A model generated the notes under the pieces. The model did not search any database, was not told the DNA's origin, and saw only the letters and a list, made by a program, of their open reading frames with translations. 64,000 bases of DNA from Rhinopomastus cyanomelas. Its lineage: Eukaryota > Chordata > Aves > Bucerotiformes > Rhinopomastidae. Location: positions 726,965 to 790,964 of the forward strand of contig VXBP01004071.1 of NCBI GenBank assembly GCA_013400115.1, written 5' to 3'. Positions 38,420-50,411 of this stretch are shown one piece after another (positions within the stretch are counted from its first letter, which is position 1; the number at the start of each line of letters is the position of its first letter). The position numbers and the translations under genes were made by a program.

Positions 38420-38772
38420 TCATAGAATCATGGAATGTGTTGGGTTGGAAAGGACCTTCAAAGGGCATCTAGTCCAACCTCCCTGCAAAAAGCAGGGCCA
38501 TCTCTAGCCAGAACAGATTGCCCAGAGCCCCATCCAGCCTGACCTTGAATGGCTGCAGGGATGGGGTCTCCACCACCTCTCTACACAGTCTGTTCCATGG
38601 ATCGCCTCAGTCTCTCCTTTTCCAGCTTCAAACCATGACCCCTTGTCCTATCGTTTGTGCTCTTGTGAGCAGTCTTCCCCAGCCTTCTGACAGGCCCCTT
38701 CCAGGGACTGGGAGGTTGCTATAAGGTTCCCCCAGAGTCTTCTCCTCTTCAGGCTGAACAACCCTAACTCTC
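38420..38772 (-). mobile_element. CR1 LINE fragment, 3' end (left member of inverted pair)
   Basis: TCATAGAATCATGGAATGTG, TTGGAAAGGACCTTCAAAGG, CCATCCAGCCTGACCTTGAA and CCCCTTGTCCTATCG, ending at TTCAGGCTGAACAACCC. Its 5' side faces the 5' side of the + strand CR1 at 38838. Confidence 0.93.
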
Positions 38773-38837
38773 ATACGGACTTTCCTCCTTGTCTCTTGCT
38801 ACTTTCATTGCTTTGGGAATATATAATACTAATAATA

Positions 38838-39060
38838 TTAGGCTTGATGTGAAGAGAAAGTTCTTCACCGAGAGAGTCATTGGCCACTGGAATGGCCTGC
38901 CCAGGGAGGTGGTGGAGTCGCCAACTCTGGAGCTGTTCAAGGCACGATTGGACGTGGCACTTGGTGCCATGGTCTAGCCTTGAGCTCTGTGGTGACAGGT
39001 TGGACTTGATGATCTATGAGGTCTCTTCCAACCTTGATAATACTGTGATACTGTGATAAT
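38838..39060 (+). mobile_element. CR1 LINE fragment, 3' end (right member of inverted pair)
   Basis: It carries the ORF2 tail on the + strand (RKFFTERVIGHWNGLPREVV), then GACGTGGCACTTGGTGCCATGG, GACTTGATGATCTATGAGG and a TACTGTGATACTGTGATAA tail. The GATACTGT octamer differs from the usual GATTCTAT. The same subfamily recurs inverted at 52029-52159. Confidence 0.95.
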
Positions 39061-40230
39061 ACACCGCTGATAGCCCTCGTAGCAGACACTTGCCTCACTC
39101 TCCCTTTCTAGCCCAGTCCCTGTGCCTGTAGTTTCCTATCTGGTTTATCAAGGAGGGTCACTGGCACCGTTGCGTGAGAGTCTTGTGGCTTTGGCCTCTG
39201 CCAGCGACTCAAAGTAACAGAGGGGGGAACTGCACGGTTAGTTCAGTTAGTTGGTCGGGTTTCTTTTTTCTCTCCTGGATCTTTGCCCATGTTATTATGA
39301 GTTCTATAGAGAAATGAAATGCAGCAGTAGCTTGAAGAAATCATGGACACTTTCCAGCAGTAAAAGAGCTCTGGAGTCAGTGTATAAGCTTTCTCCCCTG
39401 GTTGCAGTTAGGCAGCCAGTTGACAGTATAATAGGCTTTTGGAGGGGGCACGATGGTTTGTGTGTTCTGTTTGATGTTGCAAATGCTGAGCCCTCGGGGA
39501 GATCGGGAGAAAGGATGTTCTGTTCTTTAGGAAAGGAAAAGATTAACCTGAAACGTGAACTGAAACTTAGAAGCTCTGCAAGACTTAGGTGCGGCGCAGA
39601 CGAGTTTGCTTTCTTGAAGGGAAATATCTCTGGCCTTGTAACAAAGGTGGGCGAGTGTTTCTGCAAGGATTTGGCTAGAAGAGTGATGTGTGCATGTTTA
39701 TACAGAAGTAAGAGTCGCAGTCAGAGCTCCAGGGTACTGAATCTTGAAAGCACGACGATTCCCCCAACATGAGTTTCTGACGCTTTGGAGGCTCCTCAGA
39801 CACAGAGAGGCTTGTAACTGGTGTCACAAGAAGTCTGGAAATCATGAGCAGTCATTATTTTTCCAGAGATTTCTGGGAGGAGAGCCTCTGGTGTGTTTCT
39901 TCTTTCTCACTTCTGCTTCCATTTATTTCCATGAGGAGATTTCAAAGTCAGAGCAGAACATCTGCTATCACCTTTCATTGAGCTGTAGTGGAAAAAAATA
40001 TAACCCTTTGCTTAGAGCAGGGAAGTTCTTGACCACTTGTAGTAAATATTGGTAAAAACAATCTACATGGTTCTCTGTCAGCAGAAATTGTGTTTTCATA
40101 TGCTTGGCTTTATCTTCAAATTCAAATGCACCAATGGGGTCAGACTTTTCCATTTAGGCTCATGCCAACCTGCCTGTTTCATCTTGGCTATACAGGCACC
40201 CACTTGCTTTCCATTTTGTGGCCATTGCAA
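39061..40230. other. Unique intronic sequence
   Basis: No repeat or exon is recognised. Opposite-strand frames at 39251-39772 and 39304-39666 overlap and show no domain, so I do not call either. Confidence 0.5.
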
Positions 40231-40449
40231 ATTAGGAAGAAATTCTAGCAAGAAATTCTTTACTGAGAGAGGGGTTGGGTACTGGAACAGGCTGCCCAGG
40301 GAAGTGGTGGAATCACCATCCCTGGAGGTATTTAAAAACGAGCAGATCTAGCACTTGAGGCCATGGTCTAGTGGTTAGGGAGATGTTGGGATGAAGGTTG
40401 GACGTGATGATCCTGAAGGTCCTTTCCAGCCCTGGTGATTCTATGAATT
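40231..40449 (+). mobile_element. CR1 LINE fragment, 3' end
   Basis: AAGAAATTCTTTACTGAGAG, ACTGGAACAGGCTGCCCAGG and GAAGGTCCTTTCCAGCC end in GATTCTATGAATT. The ORF2 tail reads ERGVGYWNRLPREVVESP. The first few bases (AGGAAGAAATTCTAGCAAGAAATTC, in parts) look locally duplicated. Confidence 0.94.
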
Positions 40450-41647
40450 ATGGCATCGGATGGGTTTCCACCCCAAAACAGTGGTTAATGCTTGATGAAG
40501 GGAGATGCATCTTTAATGAATAGAGACAGGTGGGAGATTGGACTTGCTGTGGGAGAGAGGAGTGTCCTTGCTGTGATCTGATTTGTGCATGCACAGTTAA
40601 GTCAGAAGTTCTGCTCCTCAGATAAGTTAGATGCTTTTAGTTAGGCTTTCAGTCATCCAGAAGGACTTGAGAAAATGTGATCATGGGGTGCACCACTGTT
40701 GTTTCTGTCCCATCTCAAAGATTTCTGAACTTGTAGGAGCAGAACAGGAATTTATGGCATGTGCCTGTAATTATGGATTTGCTTGTCTGGGTGTGTATTT
40801 ATGAGGAAACACAAGGTAATTGTCATTTGTTAAGGTCTTTATGACTTATTTTCTCATGTTTTTTTCCACTGTGCTTACAGCTATTTCCCGATTCAATCGA
40901 ACAAGTTCATATTTAATGTACAATGATACCTGAACAACAAGTTCATCTACTATAACAGTCTATTTGTAGTGAGCTGTGGTAACCATAACATCGAAGAATG
41001 AAGGTACGCGAGCACAGTTGTAATTACACAATGGATCCTCATCTGGGATGATATTGTGAGATGTGAGTCTATGGCACTTTCCAACTGAAAAATCAATATA
41101 TAAAACTTCAAGCACTCTCAGCGCTTCACATAAAGGGCATATTCCAGGATTTAGCACCAGCTCTTGTGTCTCTTTCAAAAATAGCATGCTGAGCTTTTAA
41201 AACTTGCCTGTACTGATGGATTTTCCCATTTAGCAGGAAGACTCTGCTGAGCAAAGGCTGATACTCTCCTCTTGCAGTGTTTTTCGTCTTGAGGGTAAAT
41301 GGAGTGTCCAGTTCGCACACTTATCTTTCGCAGAAAGGTAATGAAGAAATTGTTTGTAAAGTTTAGTTTTCTCCCTTTCATTTGGAGATGTTTTAGCTGT
41401 TTGTAGAAGATGCAGATTATCTTCACCTGCACCATGTCAGTGTCCCAGTTCCCTTTTGTTGTAGCTTTTTACCAACCTAAACCTCATGGCAAGTTTAAGC
41501 TTTAATCCAGGCACAATGCTGTGATCTCCACAGAACAGAATCCGCAGCCGCATTACTCCATCACCTCTCCTTCCCCCTCAACCCCAAATACATTACATTA
41601 TTCAACATGACCCCAGTGATTTTCCCTCTGGAGTGGTTGCTGAAGGA
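40450..41647. other. Unique intronic sequence
   Basis: Nothing is recognised. AT-rich, with no exon-like block or repeat. Confidence 0.6.
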
Positions 41648-41802
41648 GAGTTAGGTTTAGACTGGATATTAAGAAGATCTTCAGTACAGGGGTGGAGAGA
41701 CCAAGTCTAGTGGGGAAGCATCCTTGCCTATGACACAAAGGATTTAGTAGATGATCTTTAAAGTTCCTTCCAACCTAAACCACTCTATGGTTCTGTGGTT
41801 CT
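41648..41802 (+). mobile_element. Diverged CR1 LINE fragment, 3' end
   Basis: GTTAGGTTTAGACTGGATATTAAG, TAAAGTTCCTTCCAACCTAAACC and CTATGGTTCTGTGGTTCT. An internal deletion joins the pre-terminal coding part directly to the 3' UTR. Confidence 0.85.
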
Positions 41803-42594
41803 TTCTTACATAGAGGGATGATCATACTCAGTTGGATTCCCAAGGTTAGGCACCATGAATACTTTGAAGCCATAACTACCCGCATGACCTTGACTTCACT
41901 GGAAAAAGTGCTCCGTTGTTGCTGGACCTGGTGGGACAGTGATGTCAATGTGCTGAAGGATACTTGCCCTGGGTACCTTTGCTGACTGCAGCCTGACTAC
42001 TCACACACCAAGTGCGTGGTTTGGATTGTTCCTTAATGTAAGCAGTCATCAAGTGCTCCACAGGGCAGACAGTGATCAGCCACTGGAAGGATCATTTTCT
42101 CAAAGGGTTGTTTTTCCAATAAGTGCTGGCTCCTCCCAAGGCCAAATCCCAGAGCCAAGCTTGCTGATGTTGGCTAAAGCACTTTACTATCCTGAGGACG
42201 TTTTGGAAAACTGTTAGAAATCAGAGTAGGGAGTTCCAGGCACTTCAAATATGTGTTAATGAAACGTTGGCTAAAGCAATGTCTTTAAATAGAATGTGGA
42301 ATCGATGTGCCATCTCAAAAAAGGAGGGTTTTTTGCCCCTTAAATCCCTTAGAATTTATTAGGTGGGCGTGAGCAAGAAGGTTAGCTCCAATAAAAAGCT
42401 AGCTTTGTAATGATTAGCAGGGGCCCAGTATAATTTAAGATATTCTTTACAGTTTATAAATACAGGCTCATAAAAAGCCTAGATATAAGGAAGCTGTGAC
42501 TTTAAGTCATTAGGAGCCCAATGGTTTGATAAAATAACAGGAAACAGACAATTTATTATGAGCAATCTCAGTAGCTCTGGATTATCTATAAAAC

Positions 42595-42631
42595 TTTTAT
42601 GGCCCTCCCCAAGTGGCAAGAGGCCATAAAA
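42595..42631 (+). promoter_or_regulatory. Inverted pair of TTTTATGGCC motifs
   Basis: TTTTATGGCC (42595-42604) and GGCCATAAAA (42622-42631) are exact inverted copies 17 nt apart. TTTATGG/CCATAAA cores are typical of posterior Hox and CDX homeodomains. The surrounding 450 bases are AT-rich and repeat-free. The regulatory role is inference. Confidence 0.35.
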
Positions 42632-45057
42632 CTTGCCTGAATGAGGGACTTGTTAATTTACTTGTTAAAGCAAATTAAAAATTTATAAGCGCTTTTAGGT
42701 AAATGAGATCTTCTCTCATTGCTGCCCTTGTGGGCTCCAGGAGTCCTAGGAGGGAAGAAGTGGTTGTGCTCAAACATCACAGCAGAACAATAAAAGCTAT
42801 TAAATTGGTTCAGTTTATTACTACAGAGCCAGGCAGCTGTTGCTATGGTTTGCTGTGAGATGCCAGAGGTTGACAGCCTGGCATTTCTGTGGCCTGAGAA
42901 AGAAGGTAATAACCATGCCTCTCACCCACCCCGCTGGCTCCTTCCATGCCTCGTGGTTTCCTCTAGTTTCTGTGTAGAGCTCTTGTTGCAGGAACATCAG
43001 CATCTCCTTTTATCGTTCCTCCTCTTGGTTGTTGTGACTTGGGTTTGTGGACACCAGAAAAAGCTGCACAGCTCCAGCTTGCCTAGGCAGGACACTTAGC
43101 AGTGAAGTAAGTTTTAAACTGATCCAAAGCTCCTGCTGTATCTAAATGCAGTAGTGAGGAAGAAGGTCCTGGCAAGGAGAACAGGGCTGCATCTTTGAAA
43201 GCTGTTAAAATGGCTTCAAGAAGTGTTTCTCCAGCTCACTTCAATGACAGCTTCTTGAAGAAAATGAGTTCCAGCTGTGGAAGGACCATGAGGAGCTACA
43301 CTTTGTCCATGCAGCTCCGGCTTCTACTGAAATGTCTTAATATTTAGCAAAATCTCTGCTTCATGTAAGGTTTTCAATGAGGAGAGATCAAAATCAAGCT
43401 GCAGTGAACTTAACAAAGGCTCTTCTGGGCAGTTCTTCTGTAAGCAGCTTGTCCCTTCTTGTAGTTATTTCTCTTTTGTTCAGGAAATATCTTCTACAGG
43501 TCTGATTCCATTTATGCAGCTAGCTGATAGCACTTCCAGGAGGGAAAACATGGCATACATTCAGAAGGTTTGTGTTGTGAACACCTCAGGCGATCACTTC
43601 AGCTACTGAGGTACCTTAAGGCCGGCACTCAAAAGACAGTCAGTTGGGCCACAGCTTTTAATGTCCTCATATATTAAACTGAAATCGCATTTCACCTGAA
43701 GATGATTTGTATGATTATATAATTGCTAAGGGATGTTGTGTGTGCTTTCCTTCAGAACAGGAAACAACCAGTGGTGGGAAGAGCCTTTTCAAGGTAAAGA
43801 CAGTAAGCCACTGCACTGATTCACCTGCAGTGGTTTTAGAGGTCACTGGGTGTCTTTAGCAACGGTTTGGGCTGGGTTAGTTGGCTGTCTGCATCTCATG
43901 ATGCTGGTACAGCTGGTCCTTCCTGGACTCAGAGGCATGTGCTGTGGGACCACTGGATTCTGCCTGTTTCTCTGTTTTCCTGCGATTTCATGATGCCGAC
44001 ACTCCTCGGCGCTCACAGACTGCAGGAGACGAGTACTCAGCAAATACTTCAGGCAGTGCTACCCTAAAGTCTTTATTTCCCATGTGGTTCCGCAGTGAGA
44101 GACAGATGTTTAGCAGGACGCCTTTCCTTCTTGCTCCTAGACCAAACAAAAGCTTACAATCTCCAGGAATTCAAGTAGAGCGATAGTAATATTCTGGCGC
44201 TTCCATCACTCAATGGTTGTATTAGAAATATTTCATGGAAAAACTGAATCATAAAAGTATGATTTTTGTAGTGTGCCAAGAGTAGATCCAGGCACTTGGA
44301 ACATAAAAAGTATGAAAGTCACATTTTAATATTGTGCTATCCTCACTAAGTACCGTGTTAGGCTGAAGCTGCCTGACATATAAAAAGAAGGCAGTGCCTC
44401 CGAGGTCCGTTAATGGTGGTTACACGGCTAATGGTTACGTGGCAGGCTCCCAGTACATTCATTTCAGTGCATGTTTTTCTCTGAACCAGATATGACTGGC
44501 TGGAAAGGTCTGTTGAAGTCCCATATGGCATCCCCAGAGACCCCACTTGAGCCATATTTCACTGAACCAGAAGTGGATATAAAACGAGCCAAAAGCTCAC
44601 TGTCTATCAGTGGGGTTAGGCTCCTGCCTCTCGAGACACATCGGAAACTCCCCACCCTAATCCTTGAAGTTCATAGTGATGACAGCGCTTCAAGTCCAAT
44701 GATTAATCTTTCATGTCCTTTCATGCCCAACTGCTGTTCCAGTTCCAGATTTTCAAAACCTGAATTCCAGAAGGATTTTTGGGTGTTCTCAGGCTTCCTG
44801 GATCTGGCTTTTAACCTGTCATAACCTAATTCAGCAAAGGAGAAAAACCAAGTTGGGAGCAAAGAGATTCTTTGTTCAGGCAAAGCCTTTGAGATGGCTA
44901 CAAGTGCTTAGAGCAGGATGTGACAAAGGATGGGATAGGTTTCTGTTGTAAGTGGTCTGCCATGGAAATACCTGTGGAAATCCATAGCTATTGTTGGAAT
45001 TATGTTGAGCCAAGCGTGTTGTTTCTGGCATAAATTACAGCAAGGGAGATGTCTAGG

Positions 45058-45140
45058 TACAGCCAATGCCCCGTTGGTAGGGCATCAATCAGCAGGTAGA
45101 AAACCTGGGTTCGTGAACCTGTTTCTGCCGACTCAAGCAG
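45058..45140 (+). repeat. Possible ancient tRNA-derived SINE relic (MIR-like)
   Basis: GTTGGTAGGGCA resembles a tRNA A box. CCTGGGTTCGTGAACCTG then TTTCTGCCGACT resembles the B-box region of MIR (CCTGGGTTCG...CTCTGCC..ACT). The anticodon arm does not fold. It is diverged and short, so uncertain. Confidence 0.35.
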
Positions 45141-46900
45141 TAACTAGAATGAGGCTCTCCCTTATTCCACCTCGCTGCAACAGACATTCCTTGGTTCACC
45201 ATGAAATAAATCCCCACTGAACACCACAAAATGAATCCGAGAGGCAGGCTTCTGCAGCTGACTCCTTCCCAAAGTCTATTTTTTCTCAAGCCCTTTTCCA
45301 ATGTTTATTAGTTTAGCCTTGCAGTTCCATGTTTACATAAATTACATGATTAAAAGCAAAACAGGAACCTGGACAGAATGTGGTTCCTGTTAAAATCATT
45401 CCAAGTTACTCGCTAACTTAACCCTTTTGAAAACAAAAGGCACTTTGGAGCTGCCTACGCATGTAGTGAACAGCAAACATACTATTCACACCCGTCCCAG
45501 AGCCTGTTGGAAGTTATTCCCCAAGGGAATGTGTACAGGGTTCCTTTGTACAGTGGTTGGGTGATGACAACAAATAGCAGCAGCAGCCTTTTGCCCTACC
45601 CTGGGAGCAGTGACAACGACTCGCTGCGGCTTAATTTAAATCATAACCTGCCAAACTGGTGCAGAAAATTCATCAGCAGTTCTGAGCTGCCTGTCTGATT
45701 AGGGAACACATGGGTTAGACAGTCTGGTGGCTGTAGTGTAAAGAGTTTTTTGTAGCGACTGGTTGGAGCATGGGTAGAGCTTTGATGAATGCTAACTACC
45801 TCGTGTTCTTATCACAACGAAGCGAAATAGAAACTACAAGCTCACAAATATAGGGTTCACGTTGCCTTTGAAGAACTTCATTTCACTGTGGTTTGCGTGA
45901 GGATGCTTTCATTGGCTTCAAAAATGGGTTTGTGTGGGGCTGGGCTGTAAGTATCGCGTGAGCCATAGCGGTTTGAGTAGGTGTCCTTTATCAAGAGCAG
46001 ATAAAAAGGCATGTGAGATCTGTGAGGGGTTAATTCATATGGGCTAAATGAAAATGGAATTAGAAAATGAATCCCCTTCTAACATCTCTACTCAGCATGC
46101 AGATCAAAGCCATCGTAGGAGTAAATTTATGGCTGATGGTGTGGACGCTTTCAATGCACACTGGCGAAATATCATGCTGATTGCTGATTGAAAACAGTTG
46201 TTAATTCTCTACTTCACTAAATTCAGAGTGGAAAAACTTTCCTTAATAAAGAACAGATTGAAGAGAACCAAGACCTTACTGTGTGGAAATTAATGGCAGA
46301 TGCATATACTGGTAGTTAAAATGTTTCATTAGATGTTAATGTCTTGCTGTGTTTTTAATTGTTCAGAAATTAGCCTCTAGAATATTAAAACCATCTGTTT
46401 GTTATCAGGATGAAACAGAATACTTAAATAGTTATTAATTTTGTGGGCTTTTTTTTCCCTCCTTGTCTGCAAAACTTTGATCTGTTGAGATTTCAGTGGA
46501 TGCTGGATGCAGAAGTGAAAAACAATTTTAAAACACCTTGGTGCCCCGAATGTCAGCGTTTGCTGCCTGCCACCCATATTTTGCACGCCTGCTTTATTTC
46601 ACAAATTATTGTTCACCGAGGAGGAGCTGACGCGTTTTAGTGCATAGGAGGAGCGTGCTGAAGCTTGCTGAGCCTGTATAACGGTTGATTTAGACTGTAA
46701 TATGGTGCGTTTTCACATGCTGATACTTAATTTTTAAGTCTTGGGGGTCATTTTAAAGCTCAACTGTTTCAAAGCATGGAAGGGGTTCCACGTATATCCT
46801 TCAGCAGAGGGCTTTGTCTTCCTTCACTTCCAATTATTTATAACAATTTTTCATTTTGGGGGATTGAGTGTTGGAGGAGTTGGGTATTTTTCTGACAGGA

Positions 46901-47040
46901 GGTTTGGGTTAGATGATCCTGCTCTGGCAGGGGGATTGGACTAGAGGATTTTTCGAGGTCCCTTCCAATCCCTAATGTTCTGTGATTCTGTGATATTTCG
47001 AGGTCCCTTCCAACCCCTAACATCCTGTGATTCTGTGATT
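46901..47040 (+). mobile_element. CR1 3' end with duplicated terminus
   Basis: GGTTTGGGTTAGATGATCCTG and GGGGATTGGACTAGAGG lead into two successive 45-base terminal units (46951-46995 and 46996-47040). Each runs TTTCGAGGTCCCTTCCAA...CTGTGATTCTGTGAT. The units differ at about five bases. Confidence 0.93.
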
Positions 47041-47520
47041 TGTGGGTTTTCCTTTATTCTTAGGAGTTGTTTTTTTTTATCACAAAGAACAACAGTAATG
47101 GGCTTCTTCCAGGCAGTGATTCAGGTAAATATTTTTCTTAGTAAGAACACACATCCAATGTATTTCCACCATAACAGTGAAGGCATGCTTCTGTTTTTCC
47201 TTCAGCTGAGATGAGTTTAACTAAGTGCTTAAGTGCTGCCTTGTGGGGAGGCTGAGGCTGTGTACACATAGCTCTCCTTGCTGAAGAGCACCATCTATTA
47301 CACATTTCGCAATGCTTGTTACATGTGACTTAAGTGTGAAAATGTGTTCAATAAGACTAAACATTACTTAGAGAGCCATTAATGTATCTTTCCAAGTGAT
47401 TTTTGACCTTCTGAATAAGCACTTTACCAGCTATTAAATGCCAGAACGAGGATTAATTCAAGGAACCAGAATTTGATTGTTGTCGTGCGATAGAAGGGGG
47501 GGGTTTTTTGCACTTAAAAG
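47041..47520. other. Unique intronic sequence
   Basis: Short spacer between two CR1 pieces with a poly-G/T run near 47497-47510. Nothing else is recognised. Confidence 0.6.
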
Positions 47521-47565
47521 ATCACAGAACCACACAGAATCACAGAACATTAGGGATTGGAGGGT
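47521..47565 (-). mobile_element. Minimal CR1 3'-terminal stub (45 bp)
   Basis: ATCACAGAACCACACAGAATCACAGAAC and TTAGGGATTGGAGGG only (given in parts). It contains little more than the terminal repeat and the first 3' UTR bases, an extreme 5' truncation. Confidence 0.85.
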
Positions 47566-50337
47566 AAGTTTAGTATAAATCTAAAGCATATTAAAAAGAA
47601 GTTAACCTGGGGTTTTTTTAATCAGTATAAGGTACAGAAATCATTTGTCAAGTAATTACAGTAGACAACCAGTTCCCTAAATGGATTCTGTTCCCCTGGG
47701 TTTTAGTGGGTACTGGGTCCTGCCCTGATTTCTTGCCTCTCTGTTGGGGCTGCTGACATAAGGGCAAATAAAACTAGTTGGCAGATTGATTTTCTGGAAA
47801 TGAAGCTGGGGTTGGACTTGTACTGAGGCAACCAGCTCATCAGATCTATCAAACATTAAATCACCTTTGGTCACTGTTGACAAGGGACAGACTCCGAGAG
47901 GTACCAGGAGATGTTTCTGACATTTGCAAATAGGAAGGCTTGTTATTTCAATTGGCAAGAATAGTTCAAGGTGAAAGCACAGTGCTGCAATGTGTTTTAC
48001 ACTCTTCTTCAGGATGACAGCGAGGGAAGTAGAAAGAAAGAAAAAAGAATTAAAAATCAAAATATTGCATAGAGCAAAGCCAGAAATCCGACAAGCTGGT
48101 GTTGTTAGGAGTTTGAAGGTGTTATGGATTTTTCAAACCAGCTGCAGCTCATAGTTTGTTAGTCCAGGGCAAAAATTCAACAAGATTTAAGACATGAAGT
48201 CAAACTGTGGTTTAAGGATGTAATTCTTCAGCGTTGCTTTCCCTGTTAGCGCCTGAGTCCCTGCCACCCCTTCCCACCATTGCTTGTGTCCTTGTGCCAA
48301 ACTGAGCAACTTCTCTGGGTCAGGAGCAAGCCAGGAAATAAAGAAGAAAAACCAAAAGCCTGGTGGTTTGTAACCCAGTCGAGTTCCCTGCAAGGGCCCA
48401 GTGTGAGCCGCAGGTGTGTGACCTGGGCAGTCTCAGGGGCCTCGGGAAAAGCCATGCAGAGCGAGAGGGTGATGGCAGGGTCGGGCTCCTTGAGCAGGTG
48501 ACACTGTGAAACTCCAGCTCAGGTGCAGGAGGAGTGTGGCTGGTTGGTGCCTAACACGCCGGCGATACCGAGCAGCACCCAGCACTGCTGATAACTGGTG
48601 CTCAGCCTGAAATGCCGAAACACCTTGTTTTGTTGAAAGCGCTTCCTTCCAGAGAGGGTGGGAGGTGTAACATAAAGGTTCCTTTAAGTGGCAACTTGCC
48701 GTCTATCAGAAGCTAATCCAGTCTGAAACAACTTAAGCAAGAGTTCCTCCCTTTGCTTTCCTCCTGAGTTATTTGTGATGAGTAGCTTCTCTTCATCTCT
48801 AAACTCATCTCCACATCAATGACAGCTGCTAATGAATTCAGATGGTTCATTCCCTTCCCTTCTGTGCTTCTTCAAATAGATTGTCTTTGCCAGATACCTC
48901 AGCTCCCCTTTCCTGCTAACAAATGGGTGCTGAGGTATATTATTATGGCTTCTGCTTCTGTCATTCGAGCGAGGGGAAAATACAATATGTATAGATGTGA
49001 GTTGTATGTCAAAATGCTTTTACTCTCTCTCCCCCCTCCTTTCCTTCCCATTATTAAATTATAGAGAAATACTATCATAATAGCCTCTTGGCCAAGTCAC
49101 AGGGAGCAGAGTTATGGTTCCCTTGATAAATTGCACAACATTATTAAGTTTTGCTCTCTGGACAGAGTATTGGCATAAAAGGACATCAACCACAGTCATA
49201 TTGGTCTTGATTGCTGCTTAATTGCTGCTTGTTTGTGTTAGAGATCGTGTGGTTTGATTGATCTTGCCCTGCTTTTGTCATTATAGTTATAACTTCCTCG
49301 TTTTCTCCTTGTACAGAGACCACAGGATGACTTTTAAATCTTGAATAATTTATGTGGCTGGCCAGTTAAATGGCTTAAAATAGTATTATATTTTTAAGCC
49401 AATAGCTCAACCTTCCAATCATTATTTATGCAACCGAGGCATTAAATATTTATTCAGGGCTTATATCGAACTATGAAATAACAGAGCTCCTTTATGTAAA
49501 CAGTGGTGAGGATCTTGAGGCCCATCCATGAATACTGATATTTCCTCCGGTGAGACATTTGTTTACTTCTCTAATGGTAACTGGGTGTTGGGTTAGTGGT
49601 CTACATTGAGGGAGAAATAGGGTGGTGGTAGCTGTGACTTAATTCAAGTGAGTACTGCCGCTGGTCTTTTGCAGTCTTGGTTCATGTTAAGGTGTTTCCG
49701 AAAGGTCTCATCTCATCTTGCATGTCCTTTGTGCACGAGGAGCAACCTCTTGTGGACCTGAAGTGAGTGAAAGAAACAGCCTGGGTTTAAGTTTCCCTTC
49801 ATTAAAGCAGATAGAAGCTCTTCAGCTGAGTTTTAGCAGAGAGCTGTAGAGCTGCAGGGCTGTTAGGATTTTTTGACCTTGCTTGTTTGCTTTTTGTTCC
49901 ATCATGTGATTAATTTTACCTTCTTACTTAAGTATTCTTCCAGTGAGTTATACATTTCAGAGTCAACCAGAGGCCAGGCAGAGCCCTTGGGGGGGTTGGA
50001 TGTCGGACACTCCGGGCTAAATGGGATAATGTTTCTGTTCTCTTTCTGGAGACTCAGAGTAAAGGTAATGTGTGTCTCCACTTCCCTACCTCACCTGGCC
50101 TTCTCCGAGATTCAGGTCTGAGACTGGAACAGAGTCCCCAAGGATCGTCCTTGTGCCTGTCCCCGCTGAAGCAGGAGCTGGTAGTGGCCTAACAGGAAGG
50201 ATTTGGAAAGGCCTTGCAGCCCGGTGCTGTTCTGATGCAGAGTTTCGGGTAGAACTCTCACCTTGGTTCTCTGTTTTTTTGAAAGAGCAAACCTAAATGG
50301 AACCACAGAACCCCATCCCTGATGGACACGGTTGCAA
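47566..50337. other. Unique intronic sequence with AT-rich CNE-like block
   Basis: No exon is recognised. 49050-49500 is strongly AT-rich and motif-dense (GGCTTAAAATAGTATTATAT, ATCATTATTTATGCAACC, CATTAAATATTTATTCAGG), with a short TTGCTGCTTAA tandem at about 49211. It looks like conserved noncoding sequence. Confidence 0.5.
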
Positions 50338-50411
50338 TGAATGCGCGTGCAGTTCGTAGAGCATGGGACTCTGAATTCCTGGGGTCATTGGTTTAAGCCC
50401 CAGGTAGGGCA
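50338..50411 (+). pseudogene. tRNA-Lys-like sequence (head of composite SINE)
   Basis: The D-arm (CAGTTCGTAGAGC), anticodon arm (GGGACTCTGAATTCC) and T-arm (GGTCATTGGTTTAAGCCCC) follow tRNA-Lys(CTT) order and spacing with one extra base. The anticodon triplet is CTG, and the 5' acceptor half does not pair with the 3' half GTAGGGC. It is not a functional tRNA gene. I read it as the promoter-bearing head of the composite element. Confidence 0.7.

Larger units (their letters stand above)
41803..46900. other. Repeat-poor intron block with CNE-like sequence
   Basis: No exon is recognised. 42270-42720 is AT-rich with ATTA and CATAAA motifs and carries the inverted motif pair at 42595-42631. 45990-46400 is a second AT-rich block of the same kind. 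The only repeat suspected is the tRNA-SINE-like relic at 45058-45140. Confidence 0.5.

Noticed and set aside
39251..39772. 173-codon frame on the + strand
   Set aside because: There is an overlapping 120-codon frame on the other strand, no recognisable motif and no splice-site arrangement that makes sense.
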